Position numbers and translations under genes: made by a program. From contig NZ_BBOX01000047.1 of NCBI RefSeq assembly GCF_001553455.1, forward strand, positions 1-33,906: a stretch of 33,906 bases of DNA, read 5' to 3'. The notes below the pieces were generated by a model that worked only from the letters and a program-made list of their open reading frames with translations, was not told the origin of the DNA and made no database searches. Shown one piece after another: positions 18,706 through 29,613 of the stretch; position 1 is the first letter of the stretch, and every line of letters starts with the position of its first letter. This DNA is from Streptomyces hygroscopicus subsp. hygroscopicus (GTDB taxonomy: Bacteria; Actinomycetota; Actinomycetes; Streptomycetales; Streptomycetaceae).

Positions 18706-20053
18706 CATCGGCCTCCTTTCCGTCACTGACAGTGTCGGGGCCACCACTGACAATCAACTCCCGCTCCCGGCGGGAACGTCGGCGGGGTACCGGCGGCAGG
18801 GTCTGACCGGGCAGCGGCGGCACCGGGAAACCTCCCGCCATCGGATCGAAGGCGGGCTCCGGTCCCTGTTCCGCTCCGGCCTCGGCCTGCGCCGAACGGT
18901 CGCGGAAGAAGTCGACCACGAAGGACAGCAGCAGCAGCGCGATCACCGCACCGCCCACGTACAGCACGATGTCCTGGTAGTCGTAGTTCTCGTTGCGCAG
19001 CGCCCGGACGGTGGCGACCAGCATCAGCCAGACCATCGAGATCGGGATGAGCACCTTCCAGCCCAGCTTCATGAACTGGTCGTAGCGGACGCGCGGCAGC
19101 GTGCCGCGCACCCAGATGAAGACGAACAGCGACGCGACGACCTTGCCGAGGAACCACAGCAGCGGCCACCAGCCGTGGTTGGCGCCCTCCCAGAAGGTGC
19201 TGATCGGCCAGGGCGCCCGCCAGCCGCCGAGGAAGAGGGTGACGGCGACCATCGAGACGGTGACCATGTTGACGTACTCGGCGAGCATGAACATCGCGAA
19301 CTTGATCGAGGAGTACTCGGTGTTGAAGCCGCCGACCAGGTCGCCCTCGGACTCCGGCATGTCGAAGGGCGCCCGGTTGGTCTCACCGATCATCGAGACG
19401 ATGTAGATGAGGAAGGAGACCGGCAGCAGCACCGCGTACCAGCGGTCCTGCTGGGATTCGACGATCTGCGAGGTCGACATCGACCCGGAGTAGAGGAAGA
19501 CCGCCGCGAAGGAGAGCCCCATCGCGATCTCGTAGCTGATCATCTGGGCGCAGGAGCGCAAGCCCCCCAGGAGCGGATAGGTCGAGCCGGAGGACCAGCC
19601 CGCCAGCACGATGCCGTAGATGCCGACCGAGGCGGTGGCGAGGATGTAGAGGACGGCGATCGGCAGATCGGTCAGCTGCATCGCGGTGCGGTGCCCGAAG
19701 ACCGAGACCTCGCCGCCGGCCGGGCCGAACGGCATCACCGCGACCGCCATGAAGGCGGGGATGGCCGCGACGACCGGCGCCAGGACGTAGACCACCTTGT
19801 CCGCGCCCTTGACGACCACGTCCTCCTTGAACATCAGCTTCACGCCGTCCGCGAGGGACTGCAGCATGCCCCAGGGCCCATGGCGGTTGGGCCCGATGCG
19901 CAGCTGCATCCAGCCGACCACCTTGCGCTCCATGACGATGGAGATGAGCACCGTCACCATCAGGAACGCGAAGCAGAAGACGGCCTTGATCAGGATCAGC
20001 CACCACGGGTCGCGGCCGAACATCGACAGGTCCTCTGCGGCGAGGTAGTTCAC
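18698..20053 (-). CDS. nuoH: NADH-quinone oxidoreductase subunit H
   Basis: NuoH is the membrane subunit that, with NuoB and NuoD, forms the quinone-binding chamber. It has 451 residues and about eight helices. Diagnostic segments are [42 protein letters not shown] and [28 protein letters not shown], which contains the charged loop facing the quinone site. About 70 soluble residues follow the last helix (Pro-rich, then Arg-rich, ending DGKEADGV). Such a tail is absent in E. coli. The GTG start at 20053 overlaps the nuoG stop by four bases. Confidence 0.96.
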   Translation of the reverse strand: MNYLAAEDLSMFGRDPWWLILIKAVFCFAFLMVTVLISIVMERKVVGWMQLRIGPNRHGPWGMLQSLADGVKLMFKEDVVVKGADKVVYVLAPVVAAIPAFMAVAVMPFGPAGGEVSVFGHRTAMQLTDLPIAVLYILATASVGIYGIVLAGWSSGSTYPLLGGLRSCAQMISYEIAMGLSFAAVFLYSGSMSTSQIVESQQDRWYAVLLPVSFLIYIVSMIGETNRAPFDMPESEGDLVGGFNTEYSSIKFAMFMLAEYVNMVTVSMVAVTLFLGGWRAPWPISTFWEGANHGWWPLLWFLGKVVASLFVFIWVRGTLPRVRYDQFMKLGWKVLIPISMVWLMLVATVRALRNENYDYQDIVLYVGGAVIALLLLSFVVDFFRDRSAQAEAGAEQGPEPAFDPMAGGFPVPPLPGQTLPPVPRRRSRRERELIVSGGPDTVSDGKEADGV

Positions 20054-22539
20054 TGGGTCACCTCCGTCGCGGGGGCAGTGATCGTGACGACATCGCCGGG
20101 GCGGGCCCCCAGATCGCGCTGGACGCCGCCGCCGGCGGAGGCCAGCGGCAGCCAGACCACCCGGTCGGGCATCGGGGTGACGCACAGCGGCAGGTGCAGG
20201 GAGCCGGCCGGGCCGGTGACGCGGAGCAGCTGGCCGTCCTCGACCCCCGCCTCGTCCGCCGTGGCCGCCGAGAGCCGGGCCACGGCCGCGTGGCGGGTGG
20301 CCGCCAGCGCCGGATCGCCTTCCTGCAGCCGGCCCTGGTCGAGCAGCAGCCGATGGCCGGCGAGCACCGCCTCGCCCTCGGCCGGCCGGGGCAGCGGACC
20401 GCCCGTTTCCAGCGCGGCGGTGGCGCGCGGGCCCTGCCAGGTGCCGAGCCGGGCCATCTCGGCCCGTACGGCCTCGATGTCCGGCAGGTCCAGGGGCGTG
20501 TCCAGCGCGTCGGCCAGCATGTGCAGCACCCGGGCGTCCGGGAGGGTGTGACGGCGGGTCATCTGGTCGGGCTTGAGCGCCGCCTCGAACGGCCGGGCCC
20601 GGCCCTCCCAGTTGAGGAAGGTGCCCGGCTTCTCGACGACCGCCGCGACCGGCAGCACCACATCGGCCCGCTCGGTGACCTCCGAGGGCCGCTGTTCCAG
20701 GCTGACCACGAAGTCCACCGCCTCCAGCGCCTCCAGCGCCCGCGCCGGATCGGGCAGATCGGCGATCTGGACGCCCGCGACCAGCAGCGCGCCGAGCCCG
20801 CCGACCGCCGCGGCCTCGATGATCTGGCCGGTGTCCCGGCCCACCTGGTGCGGAAGATCGGCGGTCCCCCAGACGGAGGCGACCTCCTCGCGGGCCCGCG
20901 GATCGTGGGCCGGGCGGCCGCCGGGCAGCAGCCCGGGAAGCGCCCCCGCCTCGAGCGCGCCCCGCTCGCCCGCCCGGCGCGGAATCCAGGCGAGCGTGGC
21001 CCCGGTGGCGGCGGCGGCCCGTACGGCGGCGGTCAGCCCGCCGGCCACGGACGCCAGCCGCTCGCCCACGATGATCACCGCGCCCTCCTGGCGCAGCGCC
21101 TCGGCGGCCCGCTCCCCGCTCTCGTCCAGTCCGGTGCGGCCCGCGATGGCGTCCAGCCACTCGGTCTCGGTGCCGGGGGCGGCCGGCAGCAGGGTGCCGC
21201 CCGCCTTCTCCAGTCCCCGGGTGGCGTGGGTGGCCAGGGAGAAGGTGCGCTGTCCGCGCTTGCGGTGCGCCTTGCGCAGCCGCAGGAAGACGCCGGGCGA
21301 CTCCTCCTCGGACTCGAAACCGACCAGCAGGACGGCCGGGGCCTTCTCCAGCGCGGTGTAGGTGAGCCCGCTGCCGTCCAGGTCACGGCCCCGGCCCGCG
21401 ATGTGGGTGGCCAGGAAGTCGGCCTCCTCGTCGCTGTGCGTACGGGCGCGGAAGTCGATGTCGTTGGTGTCCAGGGCGAGCCGCGCGAACTTCGCGTAGG
21501 CGTACGCGTCCTCGACGGTCAGCCGGCCGCCGGTGAGCACGCCGGTGCGGCCGCGCGCCGCGCCGAGCCCCGCCGCCGCCGCGGCCAGCGCCTCGGGCCA
21601 GCTCGCCGGCTCCAGCTTCCCGGTCTCGCGGTCGCGCACCAGCGGGGTGGTGAGCCGGTCCGGCAGCTGCGCGTAGCGGAAGCCGAAGCGGCCCTTGTCG
21701 CAGATCCACTCCTCGTTGACCTCGGGGTCGTCCGCCGCCAGCCGCCGCATGACCTTGCCGCGCCGGTGGTCGGTGCGGGTCGCGCAGCCGCCCGCGCAGT
21801 GCTCGCACACGCTGGGCGAGGAGACCAGGTCGAAGGGGCGGGAGCGGAAGCGGTAGGCCGCCGAGGTCAGGGCGCCCACCGGGCAGATCTGGATGGTGTT
21901 GCCGGAGAAGTACGACTCGAACGGGTCGCCCTCGCCGGTGCCCACCTGCTGGAGCGCGCCCCGCTCCAGCAGCTCGATCATCGGGTCGCCCGCGATCTGG
22001 TTGGAGAAGCGGGTGCAGCGCGCGCACAGCACACAGCGCTCGCGGTCCAGCAGCACCTGGGCCGAGATCGGGACCGGCTTGGCGAAGGTGCGCTTGCGCC
22101 CCTCGAAGCGGCTCTCCGCCGAACCCGTGCTCATCGCCTGGTTCTGCAGCGGGCATTCACCGCCCTTGTCGCAGACCGGGCAGTCCAGCGGATGGTTGAT
22201 CAGCAGCAGCTCCATCACCCCGCGCTGTGCCTTCTCGGCCACCGGCGAGGTGAGCTGCGTCTTGACGACCATCCCGTCGGTGCAGGTGATGGTGCAGGAG
22301 GCCATCGGCTTGCGCTGGCCCTCCACCTCCACGATGCACTGGCGGCAGGCGCCGGCCGGGTCGAGCAGCGGATGGTCGCAGAACCGCGGGATCTCGATGC
22401 CGAGCAGTTCGGCCGCCCGGATGACCAGCGTCCCCTTGGGGACGGAGATCTCGATCCCGTCGATGGTGACGGAGACCAGATCCTCTCGCGGCACCGCCGC
22501 CTCCCCGCCCGACGAGGGTGCGTTGGTGGTCACGGTCAT
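20050..22539 (-). CDS. nuoG: NADH-quinone oxidoreductase subunit G
   Basis: NuoG is the large Fe-S subunit of the NADH-dehydrogenase arm, 829 residues. The N-terminal ferredoxin domain has Cys54, 65, 68 and 82 for the [2Fe-2S] cluster N1b. Next come the His-Cys3 set for N5 (His116, Cys120, 123, 129) and the N4-type set Cys169, 172, 175 and 219. Cys245, 248, 252 and 280 form CxxCxxxCx27C, the ligands of the extra N7 cluster found in E. coli and Thermus but not in mitochondria. A molybdopterin-oxidoreductase-like domain follows, here probably structural. The ATG at 22539 overlaps the nuoF stop (ATGA). Confidence 0.95.
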   Translation of the reverse strand: MTVTTNAPSSGGEAAVPREDLVSVTIDGIEISVPKGTLVIRAAELLGIEIPRFCDHPLLDPAGACRQCIVEVEGQRKPMASCTITCTDGMVVKTQLTSPVAEKAQRGVMELLLINHPLDCPVCDKGGECPLQNQAMSTGSAESRFEGRKRTFAKPVPISAQVLLDRERCVLCARCTRFSNQIAGDPMIELLERGALQQVGTGEGDPFESYFSGNTIQICPVGALTSAAYRFRSRPFDLVSSPSVCEHCAGGCATRTDHRRGKVMRRLAADDPEVNEEWICDKGRFGFRYAQLPDRLTTPLVRDRETGKLEPASWPEALAAAAAGLGAARGRTGVLTGGRLTVEDAYAYAKFARLALDTNDIDFRARTHSDEEADFLATHIAGRGRDLDGSGLTYTALEKAPAVLLVGFESEEESPGVFLRLRKAHRKRGQRTFSLATHATRGLEKAGGTLLPAAPGTETEWLDAIAGRTGLDESGERAAEALRQEGAVIIVGERLASVAGGLTAAVRAAAATGATLAWIPRRAGERGALEAGALPGLLPGGRPAHDPRAREEVASVWGTADLPHQVGRDTGQIIEAAAVGGLGALLVAGVQIADLPDPARALEALEAVDFVVSLEQRPSEVTERADVVLPVAAVVEKPGTFLNWEGRARPFEAALKPDQMTRRHTLPDARVLHMLADALDTPLDLPDIEAVRAEMARLGTWQGPRATAALETGGPLPRPAEGEAVLAGHRLLLDQGRLQEGDPALAATRHAAVARLSAATADEAGVEDGQLLRVTGPAGSLHLPLCVTPMPDRVVWLPLASAGGGVQRDLGARPGDVVTITAPATEVTQ

Positions 22540-23918
22540 GCGTTCACCCCCAGGTGAGTGGAGCGCGGCTGGTCGGCCCAGACGGTGGACCTGGCCGGGT
22601 CGAACGGACAGCCTCCGCCGGTGATGTGCTGCTCGTACTCCGCGCGGAAGTACTTCAGCGAGGAGAAGATGGGGCTGGCCGCGCCGTCGCCGAGGGCGCA
22701 GAAGGACTTGCCGTTGATGTTGTCGGCGATGTCCGCCAGCTTGTCGAGGTCGTCCATGCGCCCCTTGCCGGCCTCGAGGTCGCGCAACAGCTGCACCAGC
22801 CAGTACGTGCCCTCGCGGCAGGGTGTGCACTTGCCGCAGGACTCGTGCGCGTAGAACTCGGTCCAGCGGGTCACGGCCCGCACCACGCAGGTGGTCTCGT
22901 CGAAGCACTGGAGCGCCTTGGTGCCCAGCATCGACCCGGCCGCGCCCACGCCCTCGTAGTCCAGCGGGACGTCGAGGTGCTCATCGGTGAGCAGCGGGGT
23001 GGACGAGCCGCCCGGGGTCCAGAACTTCAGCCGGTGGCCGGGGCGCATCCCGCCGCTCATCTCGAGCAGCTGGCGCAGGGTGATCCCGAGCGGGCCCTCG
23101 TACTGTCCGGGGTTGGCCACATGGCCGGACAGCGAGTAGAGCGTGAAGCCCGGGGACTTCTCGCTGCCCATCGAACGGAACCATTCCTTGCCCTTGTTGA
23201 GGATCGAGGGAACCGAGGCGATGGATTCGACGTTGTTGACAACAGTGGGGCACGCGTACAGACCGGCGACCGCGGGGAAGGGAGGCCGCAGCCGGGGCTG
23301 GCCGCGGCGTCCCTCGAGCGAGTCCAGCAGCGCGGTCTCCTCACCACAGATGTACGCGCCGGCGCCGGCGTGCACGGTGATGTCGAGACCGGGCAGTCCG
23401 TCCACCCCGAGCTTCTGCCCGCGCCGGTCCGCGGTGCCGAGGTAGCCCGCCTCGTACGCCTCGCGAACCGCCTCGTGCAGCCGCCGCAGCACGGGGACGA
23501 CCTCACCGCGCAGATAGATGAAGGCGTGCTCGGAGCGGATGGCGTGACAGGCGATGATCATGCCCTCGATGAGGGCGTGCGGGTTGGCGTAGAGAAGGGG
23601 GATGTCCTTGCAGGTGCCCGGTTCCGACTCGTCCGCGTTGACGACGAGATAGTGCGGCTTGCCGTCGCCCTGCGGAATGAACTGCCACTTCATTCCGGTG
23701 GGGAAGCCCGCGCCGCCGCGGCCGCGCAGACCCGCGTCCTTCACCAGCGCGATCACCGCGTCGGGGTCCATGGCGAGGGCTTTGCGCATGCCCTCGTAGC
23801 CCTCGTGCCGCAGATAGGTGCGCAGGGTCCAGGAGTTCGGCTGGTCCCAGAACGCGGAGAGCACGGGTGCCAGCAGCTTCTCGGGGCTGTGCCCATTGAT
23901 CTCGGTTGTCACGGTCAT
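22536..23918 (-). CDS. nuoF: NADH-quinone oxidoreductase subunit F (FMN, NADH site)
   Basis: NuoF oxidises NADH through FMN and passes electrons to cluster N3. It has 460 residues. Residues 65-76 ([14 protein letters not shown] region) and the [13 protein letters not shown] and [19 protein letters not shown] segments form the FMN/NADH site. Cys361, 364 and 367 (SCGKCTPC) and Cys407 ligate the [4Fe-4S] cluster. The ATG at 23918 overlaps the nuoE stop by one base with a purine-rich ribosome site seven bases upstream. A GTG one codon further out is also possible and would give the more usual four-base overlap. Confidence 0.96.
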   Translation of the reverse strand: MTVTTEINGHSPEKLLAPVLSAFWDQPNSWTLRTYLRHEGYEGMRKALAMDPDAVIALVKDAGLRGRGGAGFPTGMKWQFIPQGDGKPHYLVVNADESEPGTCKDIPLLYANPHALIEGMIIACHAIRSEHAFIYLRGEVVPVLRRLHEAVREAYEAGYLGTADRRGQKLGVDGLPGLDITVHAGAGAYICGEETALLDSLEGRRGQPRLRPPFPAVAGLYACPTVVNNVESIASVPSILNKGKEWFRSMGSEKSPGFTLYSLSGHVANPGQYEGPLGITLRQLLEMSGGMRPGHRLKFWTPGGSSTPLLTDEHLDVPLDYEGVGAAGSMLGTKALQCFDETTCVVRAVTRWTEFYAHESCGKCTPCREGTYWLVQLLRDLEAGKGRMDDLDKLADIADNINGKSFCALGDGAASPIFSSLKYFRAEYEQHITGGGCPFDPARSTVWADQPRSTHLGVNA

Positions 23919-24744
23919 CACTCCCCCTCCTCGGCGACCGGACCGGCCGGATGATGCGGATCGGAGGCGGAGGTCCGCTGCGGCGCGTCATGAGAGCTGG
24001 GGTGCGTCGGCGGCGACTCGTCCTGCGGGGCGTCCGCGGACCTCGGCGAGACGACCCGGCCGGGCGCCACTTCCCCCTTGGCCAGCCGCAGCCCGACCAG
24101 CGAGGCGGGCCCCGCGGAGCCGCCGGCCTCGACGGCGCCGGGGCGCGTGTCCGGGAATCCGGCCAGGATGCGGGCGGTCTCCTTGTAGGTGCACAGCGGC
24201 GCGCCCCGGGTCGGCTCGACGGTCCGGCCCGCCCGCAGATCGTCGACCAGCCGCTTGGCGGACTCGACGGTCTGGTTGTCGAAGAACTCCCAGTTGACCA
24301 TCACCACGGGTGCGTAGTCGCAGGCCGCGTTGCACTCGATGTGCTCCAGGGTGACCTTGCCGTCCTCGGTGGTCTCCCCGTTGCCCACCCCCAGGTGGCT
24401 CTGCAGCTCCTCGAAGATCGCGTCGCCGCCCATCACCGCGCACAGGGTGTTGGTGCACACCCCCACCTGGTAGTCGCCGGAGGGCCGCCGCCGGTACATC
24501 GTGTAGAAGGTGGCGACGGCGGTGACCTCGGCGGTGGTGAGGTCCAGCATCTCGGCGCAGAACCGCATGCCGGTGCGGGTGACGTGCCCCTCCTCGGACT
24601 GCACCAGGTGCAGCAGCGGCAGCAGCGCGCTGCGGCTGTCCGGGTAGCGGGCGATCACCTCCCGGGCGTCCGCCTCGAGCCGGGCGCGTACCTCGGCCGG
24701 GTAGTCGGGGGCCGGCAGCTCCGGCATCCCGAGCTGGACATCAG

Positions 24745-24748
<4 letters not shown>
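23918..24748 (-). CDS. nuoE: NADH-quinone oxidoreductase subunit E with extended C-terminus
   Basis: This [2Fe-2S] subunit (cluster N1a) sits beside NuoF. It has 276 residues, longer than the ~165 of E. coli. The helical N-terminal domain is followed by a thioredoxin-like domain with ligands Cys98, Cys103, Cys139 and Cys143 (CTNTLC and ECNAAC). After about residue 185, a segment likely conserved in actinobacteria ([20 protein letters not shown]) leads into a low-complexity Ser/Pro/His/Asp tail of about 40 residues. The GTG at 24748 overlaps the nuoD stop by four bases; earlier starts would read Arg-rich shadow sequence. Confidence 0.95.
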
Positions 24749-26126
<1,378 letters not shown>

Positions 26127-26127
<1 letters not shown>

Positions 26128-26870
26128 CAGCTGTACGACCTCCGCTGGTCCGGAGCCGGGATCTGGGCGCCCTTGTACTCGACGGGGATGCCGCCGAGCG
26201 GGTAGTCCTTGCGTTGCGGGAAGCCCTGCCAGTCGTCGGGCATCATGATCCGCGTCAGCGCGGGATGACCGTCGAAGATCAGGCCGAAGAAGTCGTAGGT
26301 CTCGCGCTCATGCCAGTCGTTGGTCGGATAGACGTCGACGATCGACGGGATGTGCGGATCGCTGTCCGGGGCGCTCACCTCCAGCCGGATCATCCGGCTG
26401 TGGGTGATCGACCGCAGGTGGTAGACCGCGTGCAGCTCACGGCCCTTGTCGCCGGGGAAGTGCACTCCGCTGACGCCGGTGCACAGCTCGAAGCGGAGCG
26501 CCGGGTCGTCGCGCAGGGTCCGGGCGACCCGCGGAAGGTGCTCGCGGGCGATGTGGAAGGTCAGCTGGCCGCGGTCCACGACGGTCTTCTCGATCACGTT
26601 CTCCGGAAGCAGCGACTGCTCCTCGAGCGCGCCCTCGAGTTCGTCGGCGACCTCGTCGAACCAGCCCCCGTACGGCCGGGTGGCCTGGCCGGGCAGCCGT
26701 ACGGGGCGCACCAGCCCGCCGTAGCCGGTGGTGTCGCCGCCGTTGTTGGCGCCGAACATCCCGCGCTGGACACGGATCGGCTCGCCCTGGTCGCCGCGGT
26801 GGCCAGGGAGGTTCTCGGCGTTGAGGTCCTGGTCCGGGTTGACCCCGTTGGACCCGTTGGCGTCAGTCAA
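26127..26870 (-). CDS. nuoC: NADH-quinone oxidoreductase subunit C, TTG start
   Basis: This 30-kDa-type peripheral subunit has no cofactor and binds NuoD. It has 247 residues. The family signature is [39 protein letters not shown], followed by [15 protein letters not shown]. The N-terminal ~70 residues ([20 protein letters not shown] region) are an actinobacterial extension. The start is TTG at 26870, supported by AAGGAGGAGGAA ending six bases upstream and by the lack of any other start in this frame. It overlaps the last codons of the 64-codon frame between nuoB and nuoC by eight bases. Confidence 0.94.
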
Positions 26871-27057
26871 CGCGTTCCTCCTCCTTCGCTTCTCCGCCCA
26901 TGAGTCGCAGAGGCGCGGCCATCGCCACCCTCCGCAGCCCGGCGGCCTCGCGTGCGACGCTCACCGCGCCCCCTCCGTTCGCTTCTCCGCCCACGAGGCG
27001 CAGAGGCACGGCCATCGCCACCCTCCGCAGCCCGGCGGCCTCGCGTGCGACGCTCAC
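26863..27057 (-). CDS. 64-residue reading frame between nuoB and nuoC, made of two 31-residue repeats
   Basis: The frame starts with GTG overlapping the nuoB stop (GTGA, four bases) and ends with a TGA overlapping the nuoC TTG start by eight bases. This is the same coupling architecture as the real nuo junctions. It encodes two near-identical 31-residue units ([16 protein letters not shown], then PLRL, then GGEA), followed by Val-Asp. I recognise no family. The units are Arg/Ala-rich and possibly amphipathic, with no membrane segment or cysteine. Third positions are GC-rich, but that is uninformative here. It may be a translated micro-subunit, a translational bridge that carries ribosomes from nuoB to nuoC, or non-coding duplication that happens to stay open. 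Confidence 0.35.
   Translation of the reverse strand: MSVAREAAGLRRVAMAVPLRLVGGEANGGGAVSVAREAAGLRRVAMAAPLRLMGGEAKEEERVD
26872..27057 (-). repeat. 93-bp tandem duplication in the nuoB-nuoC spacer
   Basis: Unit one is 26965-27057 and unit two is 26872-26964. The first 48 bases are identical and the next 30 differ at three positions. The last 15 bases diverge but both end in a purine-rich ribosome-site-like tract (GGAGGGGG or GGAGGAGGAA) just before the next start codon. The length is exactly 31 codons, so frame is preserved. Confidence 0.93.
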
Positions 27058-27608
27058 TGGAGCAGCCCCTTCATCTCGATCGTCGGCAGCGCCTTCAGCG
27101 CCGCTTCCTCCGCCTCACGGGCCGCGCGCTCGCGGTTGACGCCGAGCTTCTCCTCGCGGATCTTCTGGTGCAGCTTGAGGATCGAGTCGATGAGCATCTC
27201 GGGGCGCGGCGGGCAGCCGGGCAGGTAGATGTCGACCGGGACGATGTGATCGACGCCCTGCACGATCGCGTAGTTGTTGAACATGCCTCCGGAGGAGGCG
27301 CAGACGCCCATGGAGATGACCCACTTCGGATTCGGCATCTGGTCGTAGACCTGGCGCAGCACCGGGGCCATCTTCTGGCTGACGCGCCCGGCCACGATCA
27401 TCAGATCGGCCTGGCGGGGCGAGCCGCGGAAGACCTCCATGCCGAAGCGCGCGAGGTCGTAGCGCCCGGCGCCGGTGGTCATCATTTCGATGGCACAGCA
27501 GGCCAGGCCGAAGGTGGCCGGGAAGACGGAGGACTTACGGGCCAGCCCGGCGGCCTGTTCCACGGTGGTGAGCAGGAATCCGCTCGGCAGCTTCTCTTCG
27601 AGTCCCAT
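27054..27608 (-). CDS. nuoB: NADH-quinone oxidoreductase subunit B (cluster N2)
   Basis: NuoB holds the terminal [4Fe-4S] cluster N2 that reduces quinone. It has 184 residues. Ligands Cys37 and Cys38 (LACCAIEMM), Cys103 ([12 protein letters not shown]) and Cys132 ([10 protein letters not shown]) are all present, and the [20 protein letters not shown] segment is typical. The ATG at 27608 follows nuoA by 32 bases, with GAGGAG and AGGGGA upstream. The C-terminal ~35 residues are a charged helix. The stop overlaps the following small frame. Confidence 0.97.
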   Translation of the reverse strand: MGLEEKLPSGFLLTTVEQAAGLARKSSVFPATFGLACCAIEMMTTGAGRYDLARFGMEVFRGSPRQADLMIVAGRVSQKMAPVLRQVYDQMPNPKWVISMGVCASSGGMFNNYAIVQGVDHIVPVDIYLPGCPPRPEMLIDSILKLHQKIREEKLGVNRERAAREAEEAALKALPTIEMKGLLQ

Positions 27609-27640
27609 GCGATGTTTCCCCTATCTCCTCTAGAGCCCCT

Positions 27641-28000
27641 TTAGTCCCACTCCAGGCCGCCGCGTCGCCATACGTAGGCGTATGCGACGAATACGGTGAG
27701 CACGAAGAGGAGCATCTCCACGAGCCCGAACAGACCGAGGGCGTCGAAGGTGACGGCCCAGGGGTAGAGGAAGACGATCTCGATGTCGAAGACGATGAAG
27801 AGCATCGCCGTCAGGTAGTACTTGATGGGGAAGCGCCCACCGCCGGCCGGATGCGGAGTCGGCTCGATGCCGCACTCATAGGCTTCGAGCTTGGCCCGGT
27901 TGTAGCGCTTGGGGCCGATGATCGCGGCCATGAGCACCGAGAAGATCGCAAAACCTGCCCCGAGGGCTCCCAGTACGAGGATGGGCGCGTATGCGTTCAC
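27641..28000 (-). CDS. nuoA: NADH-quinone oxidoreductase subunit A
   Basis: This is the first gene of the operon: a 119-residue membrane subunit with three helices. The loop YNRAKLEAYECGIEPTPHPAGG contains the conserved Glu and Cys next to the quinone channel. FPIKYYLTAMLFIVFDIEIVFLYPWA carries the conserved acidic pair in helix two. The GTG at 28000 gives the standard length and has GAGG upstream; an upstream in-frame extension adds non-conserved sequence. A Rex-like operator lies 80-95 bases before the start. Confidence 0.96.
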   Translation of the reverse strand: MNAYAPILVLGALGAGFAIFSVLMAAIIGPKRYNRAKLEAYECGIEPTPHPAGGGRFPIKYYLTAMLFIVFDIEIVFLYPWAVTFDALGLFGLVEMLLFVLTVFVAYAYVWRRGGLEWD

Positions 28001-28079
28001 CGTCCTCGCTCCCTTCAGTCGACGATGACTGGTTGGCGGACCGCACGGACATGCCGCCGCCCCACGAAGATCGCGCACA

Positions 28080-28095
28080 TGTGAGGCAGTTCACA
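28080..28095. promoter_or_regulatory. Rex-like operator upstream of nuoA
   Basis: On the - strand the site reads TGTGAACTGCCTCACA. The left arm TGTGAAC is a perfect match and the right arm five of seven to the Streptomyces Rex operator TGTGAAC-GC-GTTCACA. Rex senses the NADH/NAD+ ratio, and nuo is a reported Rex target in S. coelicolor. The position just downstream of the predicted transcription start fits repression. Confidence 0.65.
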
Positions 28096-28110
28096 AGCCG
28101 TTTCGCCTGC

Positions 28111-28116
28111 ATCCTA
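28111..28116 (-). promoter_or_regulatory. Candidate -10 box for the nuo operon
   Basis: TAGGAT on the - strand fits the Streptomyces -10 pattern TAGRRT. A -35 box at the right distance is poor. Transcription would start near 28104, placing the Rex-like site at about +9 to +24 and giving a leader of about 100 bases. Confidence 0.4.
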
Positions 28117-28652
28117 TGCCCGTCGGTCTGTGATCTGCGACACGGGGTACGACAACGTCTTTGTGATCTCCACCACCTGACGAAGGATCATGAAGTCGGG
28201 TGAGCGGTGATCTTGTACGTGAAGCATCCGAACGGCCACGAGTAGTGACATTCGGAGACGTCATCACAGGTGAGCGCGTCGCGCCCTTATCAAGACATGG
28301 TACATACATGCAAATTTGCGATGGACAGCGTCAGCTGATATCGGCCCGCCATTCTCATGAGTGACCTTGGTCCCGGCGCCGATTGATCACCGCTTCGCGC
28401 ACATGTTCACGAGCGGGTCGGAGCGAGTGAGGTATCCCACGCCCACACTGGTTGTGGATCTCGACTTCACGGGAATTCTTGGTGCGTGGGCCGCGTCGGT
28501 GGTAGGCCGCCCAGCGACCCCGCACGACCGTCAAATGCCGTGCGTAGACACATGATCGAGGAATTCGGGCAGGCCGGGCCGAGCGCGCCAGGAAGATCAT
28601 TTGGCTCCCTTTTGGGGCGTGAACACGCCAAGTGTGGCGGACCCCACTTTTG
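28117..28652. other. Non-coding region between nuo promoter and NlpC/P60 gene
   Basis: About 540 bases contain no credible gene; short open frames have no family features or good ribosome sites. The stretch 28286-28330 is unusually AT-rich for this genome and contains the perfect palindrome GCAAATTTGC (28310-28319) beside CATGGTACATACATG. I checked for a ydaO-type cyclic-di-AMP leader, known before some actinobacterial cell-wall hydrolases, and saw no matching core. The region may hold additional promoters for either flank. Confidence 0.5.
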
Positions 28653-28682
28653 TTGATCTGGGCCCAAGGACCCTGGTAGCCA
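28653..28682 (+). promoter_or_regulatory. Candidate promoter placing the NlpC/P60 start codon at +1
   Basis: TTGATC (28653-28658) and TAGCCA (28677-28682) are 18 bases apart. The A of ATG 28690 would be the first transcribed base, seven bases after the -10 box. The matches are moderate only. Confidence 0.3.
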
Positions 28683-28689
28683 GTGACCT

Positions 28690-29535
28690 ATGTCCCCAGT
28701 CGCACACATACCCAGCCACCGGAAGCCTCGCCGTGCAGCGTCCACTCGTGCACTCCGCGCAGGGGTGACCGGTGGCTTCCTCACCCTCGCGGTGGCCGGT
28801 GCCGCCGTGCCCGCCTCCGCCGCCGAGTCCAACGCGGCCGCCACCGACTCGACCCTGGAGATGCCGACCGTCAGCGCCACACTGGCGAGCACGGCCGCCC
28901 AGACCGCCGACGCCACCCAGCAGGCGGCGTCCGACTACGAGCTCCAGGCGCAGCAGGACCAGGCCGCCGCCCACGCGAAGACCGCCGCCAAGAAGGCCAA
29001 GGCGGAGGCCGACCGCAAGGCGAAGGAAGCCCGGGAGGCGGCCCGCAAGGCGGCCGCCAAGCGTGCGGCCGAGGCCAAGGCCCAGGCCGCGAAGGCCCAG
29101 GTGGCGACCGCCCAGGTGGCGAAGGCGTCGCGGTCCGCCGAGCGCACCACGCTGTCCACCGCCGGCGTCAGCAACGCCTCCGGAAACGTCGCGACGCTGA
29201 TCAGCTTCCTGAAGGCGCAGCTGGGCAAGGCGTATGTGATGGGCTCCAGCGGTCCGTCCTCCTACGACTGCTCCGGGCTGACCCAGGCCGCCTTCAAGCA
29301 GATCGGCGTGAGCCTGCCGCGGGTCTCCCAGGCCCAGTCCACCGCCGGGACCCAGGTCTCGCTGGACTCCCTGCAGCCGGGCGACCTGCTCTACTGGGGC
29401 AGCGCCGGCAGCGCGTACCACGTCGGCGTCTACATCGGCGACGGCAAGTTCATCGGCGCCCAGAACCCGAGCACCGGGATCGTCGAGCGCCCGCTGGACT
29501 ACGACATGCCCACCGGGGCCGTGCGCGTCCTGTAG
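28690..29535 (+). CDS. Secreted NlpC/P60 peptidoglycan endopeptidase
   Basis: The 281-residue cell-wall hydrolase is predicted to cut stem-peptide bonds in peptidoglycan. Residues 1-45 are an export signal with Arg/Lys-rich start (HRKPRRAASTRALR), hydrophobic core and an ASA cleavage region. Residues about 70-150 are an Ala/Lys/Glu/Gln-rich coiled coil that may restrain the enzyme or contact the wall. The C-terminal NlpC/P60 domain (about 165-281) has catalytic Cys194 (SYDCSGL) and His244 (AYHVGVYIG); the third polar residue is probably near QNP (258-260). No Shine-Dalgarno sequence precedes the ATG, so a leaderless transcript is possible. A hairpin follows the stop. It is divergent from the nuo operon with no obvious functional link. 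Confidence 0.92.
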   Translation: MSPVAHIPSHRKPRRAASTRALRAGVTGGFLTLAVAGAAVPASAAESNAAATDSTLEMPTVSATLASTAAQTADATQQAASDYELQAQQDQAAAHAKTAAKKAKAEADRKAKEAREAARKAAAKRAAEAKAQAAKAQVATAQVAKASRSAERTTLSTAGVSNASGNVATLISFLKAQLGKAYVMGSSGPSSYDCSGLTQAAFKQIGVSLPRVSQAQSTAGTQVSLDSLQPGDLLYWGSAGSAYHVGVYIGDGKFIGAQNPSTGIVERPLDYDMPTGAVRVL

Positions 29536-29557
29536 TAAGGCACTCGACCGTTCATGG

Positions 29558-29586
29558 GGCCGCCGTTCCCGTCACGGACGGCGGCC
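29558..29586. terminator. Hairpin between convergent NlpC/P60 and CBS genes
   Basis: GGCCGCCGT (29558-29566) and ACGGCGGCC (29578-29586) form a perfect 9-bp stem with an 11-base loop. It is placed to end transcription from both sides. Confidence 0.7.
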
Positions 29587-29613
29587 TCACGATCTCCTGG
29601 CGCAGGCCTACTC

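Noticed and set aside
23228..23245. GTTGTTGACAACAG as a promoter -35 box or operator
   Set aside because: It lies in nuoF and encodes the conserved TVVNNVES segment, which explains the sequence.
28449..28457. TTGTGGATC as a DnaA box
   Set aside because: It matches only part of the reversed consensus and has no partner nearby.
28117..28689. Cyclic-di-AMP (ydaO-type) riboswitch ahead of the NlpC/P60 gene
   Set aside because: Expected from other actinobacterial wall hydrolases, but I see no conserved core, and the promoter appears to lie right at the start codon.
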